Positions 6,358 to 12,476 of a stretch of 15,593 nucleotides of DNA are shown in pieces. Every line of letters begins with the position of its first letter. Positions within the stretch are counted from its first letter, which is position 1. The position numbers and the translations under genes are program-made. The DNA comes from UBA1268 sp965662195. Lineage in GTDB: Bacteria; Planctomycetota; Planctomycetia; Pirellulales; UBA1268. The notes below the pieces were generated by a model that worked only from the letters and a program-made list of their open reading frames with translations, was not told the origin of the DNA and searched no databases. The stretch lies in the NCBI GenBank assembly GCA_965662195.1, contig CBFIHA010000088.1, positions 1-15,593 of the forward strand, read 5' to 3'.

Positions 6358-6384
6358 GACCGGGGCCGTCCCTGGCCCCCGGTC
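6358..6384 (+). repeat. GC-rich hairpin between cysD and cysNC
   Basis: GACCGGGGCC, loop GTCCCT, GGCCCCCGGTC forms a 10-base-pair stem with one bulged C. It starts nine bases after the cysD stop and ends 47 bases before the cysNC start, in an otherwise close operon. There is no T-run, so full termination is unlikely. It may be an RNA processing or attenuation element, or a dispersed palindromic repeat, because a close relative lies at 12442-12468. Confidence 0.6.
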
Positions 6385-6431
6385 ATCCCAACACAGTCAC
6401 TCCCCGCTCGCTTTCTCGATCAACATCGCCC

Positions 6432-8366
6432 ATGTCCCACCAATCCGCCCTGATCGCCACCGACATCGACGAGTACCTCAACCAGCACGAGCGAAAGGAA
6501 CTGCTGCGGTTCATCACCTGCGGCAGCGTCGATGATGGCAAAAGCACGCTCATCGGCCGGCTCTTCTACGAGTCGAAGATGATCTATGAGGATCAGCTCG
6601 CCTCGATCAAGAAAGACTCCTCCCGCTACGGCACCACCGGCGAGGAGGTCGACCTCGCCCTGTTCACCGATGGCCTCGAGGACGAGCGGCAACAGGGCAT
6701 CACGATCGATGTCGCCTACCGCTACTTCTCGACCGATAAGCGGAAGTTCATCATCGCCGACACCCCCGGCCACGAGCAGTACACCCGCAACATGGCGACG
6801 GGTGCCTCGACGGCTGATCTGGCCATCATCCTCATCGACGCCCGCCACGGCGTGCTGCCCCAGACCAAGCGGCACTCGTTCATCGTCTCGCTGCTGGGCA
6901 TCAAGCACATCATCGTGGCGATCAACAAGATGGACATCGTCGACTACGACGAGGCCGTCTTCACGAAGATCAAGCGAGACTACACCGACTTCGCCAGCCG
7001 GCTCGACCTGCCCGACGTCCACTTCATGCCGATCTCGGCACTCAAGGGTGACAACGTCGTCGCCAACAGCGAGCGGATGCCCTGGTATGTCGGGCCACCA
7101 CTGATGACGCTGCTGGAGACGGTCTACATCGGCTCCGACCGCAACATGGAGGACTTCCGCTTTCCGGTGCAGTACGTCACCCGGCCCAACCTCGACTTCC
7201 GTGGCTTTGCCGGCACGATCGCCTCGGGGATCATCCGCAAGGGGGACGAGATTGTCACGCTCCCCTCCCGCAAGAAGAGCCGGATCAAGTCGATCGTCAG
7301 CTTCGATGGCCAGCTCGATGAGGCGTTTGCCCCACAGTCGGTCACGCTCACGCTCGAGGACGAAATCGACTCCAGCCGTGGCGACATGATCGTCAGGTCC
7401 GGCAACCTGCCCAAGGTTGACCAGAAGTTTGAGGCGATGCTGGTCTGGATGGACGACACTGCCCTGGTGCCCGGCAAGGAGTATCTCTTCAAGCAGACCA
7501 GCAAAGTGACCCCCGGCCGGGTCAGCAGCCTTCGCTACCGGGTCGACATCAACACCCTGCACCGTGAGCCGGCCCCGACGCTGGCGCTGAATGAAATTGG
7601 CCGCTGCGGCATCACCCTGGCCGCCCCGATCACCTACGACCCCTACCGCCGCAACCGGGCCACCGGGGCTTTCATCATCATCGACCGGCTGACCAACAGT
7701 ACCGTGGGCGCCGGCATGATCCTCGACCGGGAACGCGAGGAGGGGGCGGCCCACTGGGATGACGAGCCGGCCGCCGAGGGCCTGACCGCCTCCGCCAGCG
7801 AGGTAACCGCCGCCGAGCGGCAGGCCCGCTTCGGCCAGCAGCCGGCCACCGTGCTGATCACCGGCCTGACCGGCTCGGGCAAGACCACGATCGCCCGGGC
7901 GCTGGAGCGACGGCTGTTCGACGACGGCCGGGCGGTGATGGTGCTCGACGGTCAGGCGATGCGGCTGGGCATCAGCCGCGACCTCGGCTTCTCGGCGAGT
8001 GAACGGAGCGAGAATCTGCGGCGGTCGGTAGAGGTGGCCAGGCTCGCCAACGACGCCGGGCTGATTGTGCTGGCCGCCTTCGTCGCCCCGGATGAGGCCA
8101 CCCGGCAGAAGGCGGCCGACCTGGTCGGGCCGGAGCGGTTCCTCACGGTCCACCTGGCCGCTCCGCTTGAGGTCTGCCGCCAGCGGGATGAGAAGGGCCA
8201 GTACGCCAAGGCCGACGCCGGTCAGGTTGCGAACTTCCCCGGCGTCTCGGCCCCCTACGAACCGCCGGCTGCTGCCGACTTGGTGCTGCCGACCGATGAA
8301 CTGCCCGTGGCCCGCTGTGTCGAGGCGATCGTCGAACTGCTCGAAAAGCGGGGCATCCTCGGGTGA
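6432..8366 (+). CDS. cysNC: Sulfate adenylyltransferase subunit 1 / APS kinase fusion (CysN-CysC)
   Basis: A 644-residue bifunctional protein of the NodQ type. Residues 1 to about 440 are CysN, an EF-Tu-like GTPase that powers APS synthesis by CysD: GSVDDGKST (31-39), DTPGHEQY (110-117), and NKMD (165-168), followed by beta-barrel domains. A linker of about 30 residues, rich in Ala and Glu, leads to CysC (about 470-644), which phosphorylates APS to PAPS. Its P-loop is GLTGSGKT at 478-485, and NLRRSVEVARLANDAGLIVL and YEPPAAADLVL are conserved. Two positions differ from E. coli CysC: the DGD motif reads D506-G-Q508, and the FISP serine is A552. ATG 6432 matches the usual CysN start; an upstream in-frame extension to 6297 overlaps cysD and is not family-like. 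Confidence 0.95.
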   Translation: MSHQSALIATDIDEYLNQHERKELLRFITCGSVDDGKSTLIGRLFYESKMIYEDQLASIKKDSSRYGTTGEEVDLALFTDGLEDERQQGITIDVAYRYFSTDKRKFIIADTPGHEQYTRNMATGASTADLAIILIDARHGVLPQTKRHSFIVSLLGIKHIIVAINKMDIVDYDEAVFTKIKRDYTDFASRLDLPDVHFMPISALKGDNVVANSERMPWYVGPPLMTLLETVYIGSDRNMEDFRFPVQYVTRPNLDFRGFAGTIASGIIRKGDEIVTLPSRKKSRIKSIVSFDGQLDEAFAPQSVTLTLEDEIDSSRGDMIVRSGNLPKVDQKFEAMLVWMDDTALVPGKEYLFKQTSKVTPGRVSSLRYRVDINTLHREPAPTLALNEIGRCGITLAAPITYDPYRRNRATGAFIIIDRLTNSTVGAGMILDREREEGAAHWDDEPAAEGLTASASEVTAAERQARFGQQPATVLITGLTGSGKTTIARALERRLFDDGRAVMVLDGQAMRLGISRDLGFSASERSENLRRSVEVARLANDAGLIVLAAFVAPDEATRQKAADLVGPERFLTVHLAAPLEVCRQRDEKGQYAKADAGQVANFPGVSAPYEPPAAADLVLPTDELPVARCVEAIVELLEKRGILG

Positions 8367-8932
8367 GCGGGGAGACGCCAGCCGCACCGGCGGCGGTTCG
8401 CATCGGCATCGTCACGGTCTCCGACCGGGCCAGCAGTGGCGAGTACGCCGACGAGGGGGGGCCGGCGATTGCGGCCTACCTGGGTGAGGTGCTCACCGTC
8501 GCCTGGCAGGCCGACAGCCGCATCGTGCCCGACGACATCGACCAGATTGCCGCTGCCATTGAGACGCTGGCCGCTGCTGGCTGTTGCCTGATCGTCACCA
8601 CCGGCGGCACGGGGCCGGCCCCTCGGGATGTGACACCTGAGGCGACCGAGCGGGTCTGCACCAAGCTGCTGCCTGGCTTTGGAGAACTGATGCGGCAGGT
8701 GTCGCTGCAGTACGTGCCGACGGCGATCCTCTCACGGCAGACGGCGGGGGTCTGTGGCGGCGGGCTCGTGGTCAACCTGCCGGGCCGGCCCAAGAGCATC
8801 CGTGAGTGCCTCGACGCCATCTTCCCGGCGATCCCCTACTGCATCGATCTCATCCACACCGGCAACCCAGAGCCGCCCCGGCTGGAGACTGACCCAGCCC
8901 GGGTGCAGGCCTTCCGGCCGAAGGGACGATGA
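8363..8932 (+). CDS. mogA: Molybdopterin adenylyltransferase (MogA)
   Basis: A 189-residue protein very close to E. coli MogA (195 residues). MogA adenylylates molybdopterin before molybdate insertion. Visible blocks are IGIVTVSDRASSGEYAD (14-30), TTGGTGPAPRDVTPEAT (79-95) with the MPT-binding GGTG and Asp89, LPGFGELMRQVSL, PTAILSRQTAG, and VVNLPGRPKSIRECL. The C-terminus has the family's PAR-VQAFRPK ending. The GTG start overlaps the cysNC stop as GTGA (8363-8366), so translation is coupled. The pairing of Moco synthesis with sulfate activation is unusual but has no obvious mechanistic link. MoaB is the closest alternative; the length and C-terminus favour MogA. Confidence 0.93.
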   Translation: MSGETPAAPAAVRIGIVTVSDRASSGEYADEGGPAIAAYLGEVLTVAWQADSRIVPDDIDQIAAAIETLAAAGCCLIVTTGGTGPAPRDVTPEATERVCTKLLPGFGELMRQVSLQYVPTAILSRQTAGVCGGGLVVNLPGRPKSIRECLDAIFPAIPYCIDLIHTGNPEPPRLETDPARVQAFRPKGR

Positions 8933-8957
8933 ATTCCTTGACAAGAACGAAGCGGAC

Positions 8958-8980
8958 GGTCAGCGTTTCGGTCGCTGATC
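8958..8980 (+). terminator. Possible terminator hairpin after mogA
   Basis: GGTCAGCG, loop TTTCGGT, CGCTGATC makes an 8-base-pair stem with one G-U pair. It begins 26 bases after the mogA stop. No T-run follows, so it is only a candidate for the end of the cysD-cysNC-mogA transcript. Confidence 0.35.
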
Positions 8981-8982
8981 AC

Positions 8983-9211
8983 ACTGAGACACAGAGCCAC
9001 GGAGAAGCCGAAGTATGAGTCCAGGCAAGGTTCTATGCTCTCACGATCCAGCTGAGAAATATTGGAAAGAGAGTCCGAACATAGAGGTTAGAATTTTTTC
9101 TGTGAGTTTGGCGGTAACTGGAGCAAAAAGTGAGTGTCTGAGTACACCACTTACTCGTGGAAGAGATCGTGTCAAGCAAGAAGTACCTTTGTGCCTCCGT
9201 GCCTCTGTGTG
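8983..9211. repeat. Segment bounded by inverted ACAGAG-GCACGGAG repeats
   Basis: On the plus strand the left end reads ACACAGAGCCACGGAG (8990-9005 region). On the minus strand the right end reads CACACAGAGGCACGGAG followed by GCACAAAGG, so the two ends are inverted copies with one mismatch over about 15 bases. The right copy is itself a short tandem repeat with period 8 (CTTTGTGC, CTCCGTGC, CTCTGTGT). Motifs of this kind are scattered through many planctomycete and deltaproteobacterial genomes. The 170 bases between the ends contain no gene. A small non-autonomous repeat element or a structured RNA are both possible. Confidence 0.45.
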
Positions 9212-9645
9212 AATCGAAAGAAAACGACGAGCCGAGCCAAGAAAGCAGAATATCCGAGCGACCTCGTAGGAAAGACTGACTCGTGACCAGCTTCAACATT
9301 CTCTCCTGGTTTGCAGCATTTTGGTCTCGTTCACGAAAAATGGCCTCAGTTTCGGCGAGGAAAACCGGTGATGAATTGCACAGCTCGGTGCCGGCTGCAC
9401 AGCAACCGGCAATTGCCTCGGATACAACTGAGCGTAGTGATTTCGGGCAGCGGCTAGCAAGCAGACGCGAATCGATGCCGCTCGTGCTTGATGCCCGCGG
9501 ACTCTCTGAAGCAATTGGCCGATAATACGAGCGGCGATTCCGTCAATGACGACGATTGTTCAGCGTCGACTCTGCATGACGGATGATAGAGCTGTTCGCG
9601 TGTCGCAAGAGTGCCGCAGATTGTTGACAGTCGCCCGTAAATTTC

Positions 9646-9663
9646 GGCCTGGCGGGAGAGGCC
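9646..9663 (-). terminator. Weak hairpin downstream of sbtB
   Basis: On the minus strand GGCCT, an 8-base loop, AGGCC is followed by GAAATTT. It lies seven bases after the sbtB stop codon. The stem is only five base pairs and the T-run is poor, so this is a low-confidence terminator. Confidence 0.28.
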
Positions 9664-9669
9664 CATGCC

Positions 9670-9999
9670 TCAGCCGTGCGTGGCGAAGGACTTGTCGGTG
9701 GGATCGACCTCGACGGTGTCGATGAAGGCCGAGAAGGCATACTGGCCGAACTGCTGGCCCTGCTTCTCGTGCACGTAGTCGAGTACGGTCCCGGCCAGGG
9801 CCTCGTCGGTGATCATCTCGATCCGCACCAGATCGCCGTCGCAGTTCCGGCTGCCGGTGACGGCATGAACGCCCTTGCCATGGCAGAAACTGTAGTTGTA
9901 GCCCCCGACCCCCAGGCCCGTAACGTCCTCGATCACCCGCTCTCGCAGCACCGCATCGACCACGATCACGACCCGCCGGGCCGGTTGCAGTTGCACCAT
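9670..9999 (-). CDS. sbtB: SbtB-like PII signalling protein
   Basis: A 109-residue PII-superfamily protein next to SbtA, the position of the cyanobacterial regulator SbtB. Features are an N-terminal beta strand and helix (ARRVVIVVDAVLRERVIEDVTGLGVGGYNYSFCHGKGVHAVTGS, residues 7-50), the T-loop region with GKG and TGSRN, then LVRIEMITDEALAGTVLDYVHEKQ (57-80) and AFSAFIDTVEV at the end. ATG 9999 is preferred because GGAG lies eight bases upstream and the PII fold begins shortly after; a TTG at 10086 overlapping the sbtA stop would add 29 unlikely residues. Cyanobacterial SbtB binds cAMP, AMP or ADP and inhibits SbtA. The C-terminal CGPEGC redox loop of many SbtB proteins is absent here. Confidence 0.83.
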   Translation of the reverse strand: MVQLQPARRVVIVVDAVLRERVIEDVTGLGVGGYNYSFCHGKGVHAVTGSRNCDGDLVRIEMITDEALAGTVLDYVHEKQGQQFGQYAFSAFIDTVEVDPTDKSFATHG

Positions 10000-10082
10000 C
10001 GGTTGTTCTCCGCCTCTGTGCCTTGCGGCTGCTGCCGCCTGAACCCCTGTCTCCACAATCATTCGTCCACCAGCACTGGCAA

Positions 10083-11762
10083 TCAACCCGTTACCGGGAC
10101 GGCCGTGACGATCTGCCGGGCGATCTCAATGTAGATCGGAATGCCGATCGTCACATTCCAGGTGAAGGTCAGCCCCAGTGAGGCCGCCAGCGGCAGGGTC
10201 GGGCTGGCCTCGGGGATTGCAATCCGCTGCACCGCCGGTACGGCGATGTACGAGGCTGCCCCACAGAGCACCGCAAACAGGGCGTAGGTGCCCAGCTCAA
10301 AGGCATGACCGAGGGCCAGGCTGTAGCCATGCAGGATCAGCATGCCGAGGGTGGCAAACAGCACTGGCCCCAGCAGCCCGAAGATGATGAAGCCGATCCC
10401 GGCCGTCTTGAGATCCTGCAGCCGCTGGCTGGCCGTCATGCCCATCTCGAGCAGGAACAGGCAGAGGGCCCCCTTGAAGATGAATAAAAACAGATGGTTC
10501 GGCCCCTCGACAATTGAGGGATCCTTCAGGGCCTGCACCCCACTGATGAAGCCGACCACGATGCCGCCGAACAGCATGAACAGGCCGGGGTTGAGGAAGA
10601 CTTCGTGGAGAATCTTGGGGCTGAGGATCGATTCACTGCCTGCTGCCTGCTTGGCCGGGGCGGTATAGCCAGCCTCGCCCGGCATGTTGCCGGCAGGGTC
10701 CATGCCCTTCCGCCGCAGCCGCGAGATCAGAAACAGCCCGATCAGGCAGCCGGGGATCTCCATCACCGCCAGCATCACCGGCATGTAACTGTCGTGCAGG
10801 ATGCTGAGCATCGACAGGATGCCCAGGCAGGTCACAAACGTGCCGGCCGAGTCCGAGCCGTAATAGGCCCCCACGGTGACCGCATCGATCTGCCGCATCC
10901 GGGTGGTCCGCCTGAGGATGACGGTGGCGAGGTAGCCGATGAAGGCGTTGGTCACAAACCCGACCGCCGCCAGCCCGCCAGCGACGGCAATCTCCCGGGA
11001 TGAGAGATGGGCCATCAGTTCACCGCCATGCCAGCCAATGGCGATCAGCAGGTAGATCACCAGACTCTGGTAGAGGGCCTTCGGAAACTCAAAGGGGACC
11101 TTCAGGATCGGCACCAGAAAGCCCATGAAGAAGAACAGCAGCAGTGGCTGGAACAGGTTGGTGACAAAGTTGTGCAGCAGTTCCTCGGCCAGTGAGCCGG
11201 CCTCATGAACCTCGGTCGGCCGGATTCGCAGCACTCCCTGGGCCTCGGCCATCCGCAGCCACTCCAGCTGCCCACCGGTGACCGCCAGCCCGACCAGGCG
11301 GGTCTCATAGAACTCCGGGTGGTCGGCCGGCTCAGCGGTTTCGGTGTCGTCGGCTGGCAGCTCAACCGGCTCTGCCGGGAGGACGTCACTGGCCGCCCCC
11401 GTGGTCGGCTTGTTCGAGACCACCAGAATGCCCCGCAGAATTGTCTTGGCCACAGGGCCCTCATCGCCGAGGGTGACATGGGCGATGTCGACTTTTTCGC
11501 CGACGGTACCGGCGGCAGCGGTCTCCAGCTCAACCACCGTGCGATAGATCCGCTGGCCAATCGGCAGGTTGCGGGCCACCGGGCCGTCGGCCGACAGGTC
11601 GGCACCCCGCTGGTCCATCTTGTGGCCGAGCACTACCGGCAGTTGGCCTAGGACCGTTGTCGATGGCGGAGCGGCAGGCAGGGTTGTCGCCGCTGCCAGC
11701 AGCATGAACAGTGAGCCGAATGCGGTCCGAACTCCACCGTTCCGGCAGCAGGCCATTGTCAT
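10083..11762 (-). CDS. sbtA: SbtA-type sodium/bicarbonate transporter with N-terminal RcpC/CpaB-like domain
   Basis: A 559-residue membrane protein. Residues 1-32 look like a signal peptide (GSLFMLLAAATTLPAAPPS). Residues 33 to about 190 are soluble and resemble the RcpC/CpaB domain of Flp pilus proteins: NLPIGQRIYRTVVELETAA, GTVGEKVDIAHV, TILRGILVVS, then LAVTGGQLEWLRMAEAQGVLRIRP. Residues about 195-556 are SbtA: many hydrophobic helices, VGAYYGSDSAGTFVTCLGIL, VMEIPGCLIGLFLI, and near the end AVLCGAASYIAVPAVQRIAIPEASPTLPLAASLGLT. SbtA imports bicarbonate with sodium across the inner membrane. The central loop between halves (MDPAGN to SILSPKI) is where cyanobacterial SbtA also has its cytoplasmic linker. 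ATG 11762 has only a weak ribosome site; ATG 11756 is an alternative. The sbtB gene follows 83 bases downstream. Confidence 0.9.
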   Translation of the reverse strand: MTMACCRNGGVRTAFGSLFMLLAAATTLPAAPPSTTVLGQLPVVLGHKMDQRGADLSADGPVARNLPIGQRIYRTVVELETAAAGTVGEKVDIAHVTLGDEGPVAKTILRGILVVSNKPTTGAASDVLPAEPVELPADDTETAEPADHPEFYETRLVGLAVTGGQLEWLRMAEAQGVLRIRPTEVHEAGSLAEELLHNFVTNLFQPLLLFFFMGFLVPILKVPFEFPKALYQSLVIYLLIAIGWHGGELMAHLSSREIAVAGGLAAVGFVTNAFIGYLATVILRRTTRMRQIDAVTVGAYYGSDSAGTFVTCLGILSMLSILHDSYMPVMLAVMEIPGCLIGLFLISRLRRKGMDPAGNMPGEAGYTAPAKQAAGSESILSPKILHEVFLNPGLFMLFGGIVVGFISGVQALKDPSIVEGPNHLFLFIFKGALCLFLLEMGMTASQRLQDLKTAGIGFIIFGLLGPVLFATLGMLILHGYSLALGHAFELGTYALFAVLCGAASYIAVPAVQRIAIPEASPTLPLAASLGLTFTWNVTIGIPIYIEIARQIVTAVPVTG

Positions 11763-11797
11763 GAGGTCAGTCCATGGTGCAGGCAGACTCCCAAACC

Positions 11798-11822
11798 GTG
11801 GCCACCGTCCTCAGGTGGCCAC
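11798..11822 (-). promoter_or_regulatory. Perfect 9-base-pair hairpin upstream of sbtA
   Basis: GTGGCCACC, 7-base loop, GGTGGCCAC. It lies 36 bases upstream of the sbtA start and about 100 bases after the stop of the cysteine-rich gene. It may end the upstream transcript, structure the sbtA leader, or serve as a DNA operator (each arm is itself nearly palindromic around GGCC). No T-run follows on the minus strand. Confidence 0.45.
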
Positions 11823-11924
11823 CAGTTCTCCGTCGTCAAGCCAACCACAGGTCTACGCTCAGCCGCCTGATTTCACAAGCCGCAGATACTTACAACTGCG
11901 AAAGGTTCCTGACGGCCAGGCCGG

Positions 11925-12314
11925 CTACCGGCAGTGGCAGCAGCGTTCCTCGACCGTCCATTCAAAACCCGGCACTTCGCGGGTCACCTCGCGTTTGACC
12001 GGTACGGTTTTGGTGATCGCCTTGGCCCAGGTTGGCTTCCAGAGCTGATACCAGAAACAGCCGCAGTCATCCCGGCCGTGCCGCTGGCCGCAGAGGCAGC
12101 TGGGGCCGGGCAGAACGATATCCTCTGTCTTTGCGTCCCAGCAGACCTTGGTTTTCTCTTTCATCACCGGCTTGGGCACTGGTACCCGGCGGATGCACTG
12201 ACAGCTGCCGCAGCGGTCACACTGGCCGTCACGGTTATCGGGCAGCTGCTCCGGCTCCTCAGCCGCCACGCAGGCCGCCGCCACAACGAATACCGCCAGC
12301 AGGATTGATTTCAT
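11925..12314 (-). CDS. Secreted cysteine-rich protein, planctomycete type
   Basis: A 129-residue protein with a short signal peptide (MKSILLAVFVVAAACVAAEE) and 12 cysteines in the mature part. They occur in tight clusters: CDRCGSCQC (32-40), C58 in KVCWDAKTEDI, CLC (73-75), CGC (84-86) and CCHC at the end (125-128). The order of basic RRVPVPKPVMKEKTKVCWD, an IVLPGPS segment, and a second basic VPVKREVTREVPGFEWTVE recalls small conserved secreted proteins seen in many planctomycetes, for which no function is known to me. The cysteines could form disulfides outside the cytoplasm or bind metal. GGAG eight bases before ATG 12314 supports the start. Confidence 0.85.
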   Translation of the reverse strand: MKSILLAVFVVAAACVAAEEPEQLPDNRDGQCDRCGSCQCIRRVPVPKPVMKEKTKVCWDAKTEDIVLPGPSCLCGQRHGRDDCGCFWYQLWKPTWAKAITKTVPVKREVTREVPGFEWTVEERCCHCR

Positions 12315-12340
12315 GTTGTTTTCTCCGTTCCCACCCCCAG

Positions 12341-12371
12341 CGACCGGGGGTCAAGGATGGCACCGTCCGCG
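12341..12371. repeat. Degenerate copy of the GGGG-ccATGGC-CCGTCC repeat
   Basis: This 31-base stretch (CGACCGGGGG through ACCGTCCGCG) is a direct, diverged copy of 12441-12471, with about 25 of 31 positions shared and spaced 100 bases apart. Its own stem is weakened by substitutions. Confidence 0.5.
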
Positions 12372-12397
12372 AAAATCGCCCCGGCAGGATGCCGGGT

Positions 12398-12435
12398 GGT
12401 CGGCGACAGAACCCTTGGCGTTCTGTCCGCCGACC
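12398..12435. repeat. Long hairpin between porin and cysteine-rich gene
   Basis: GGTCGGCGACAGAAC at 12398-12412 pairs with GTTCTGTCCGCCGACC at 12420-12435: 15 base pairs, one bulge and a 7-base loop. A smaller hairpin CCGGC/GCCGG sits just before it at 12381-12395. No T-run follows on either strand. Confidence 0.6.
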
Positions 12436-12441
12436 CCAAGC

Positions 12442-12468
12442 GGACGGGGGCCAGGGATGGCCCCGTCC
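12442..12468 (-). repeat. GC-rich hairpin right after the porin stop
   Basis: GGACGGGGGCCA, loop GGGA, TGGCCCCGTCC gives 11 base pairs with one bulged G. It begins eight bases after the porin stop on the minus strand. Position suggests a transcript end or a 3' stabilising structure for the porin mRNA; the close relative at 6358-6384 inside an operon argues for a dispersed repeat. It lacks a T-run. Confidence 0.6.
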
Positions 12469-12476
12469 GTGTGAAG

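Larger units (their letters stand above)
8933..9669. other. 737-base gene-free region
   Basis: No open frame here has a recognisable product, and base composition is less GC-rich than the flanking genes. It contains a hairpin just after mogA (8958-8980), an inverted pair of short-period repeats (8983-9006 and 9183-9211), and a weak hairpin downstream of sbtB (9646-9663). A frame ending ESMPLVLDARGLSEAIG at about 9472-9522 faintly recalls the start of planctomycete excisionase-like DNA-binding proteins, but stops at once. The convergent genes on either side need termination here. Confidence 0.6.

Noticed and set aside
6297..6431. N-terminal extension of CysNC overlapping cysD
   Set aside because: The 45 extra residues are Arg/Ser/Pro-rich, read through the GC-rich hairpin, and do not match CysN. 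The ATG at 6432 fits the family start.
6420..8387. 655-residue open frame antisense to cysNC
   Set aside because: Long antisense frames are expected opposite GC-rich genes. The plus strand encodes a clear CysN-CysC protein, and the antisense translation resembles no family.
9000..9210. Possible CRISPR-like array from the repeated CTCTGTG/CTCCGTG units
   Set aside because: The units are only 8 bases long with no spacers. This is a short tandem repeat, not a CRISPR array.
9283..9525. 80-residue plus-strand frame ending MPLVLDARGLSEAIGR
   Set aside because: The last 16 residues recall the start of excisionase-like helix-turn-helix proteins, but the frame stops there and the upstream part is not protein-like. 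No ribosome site was found.
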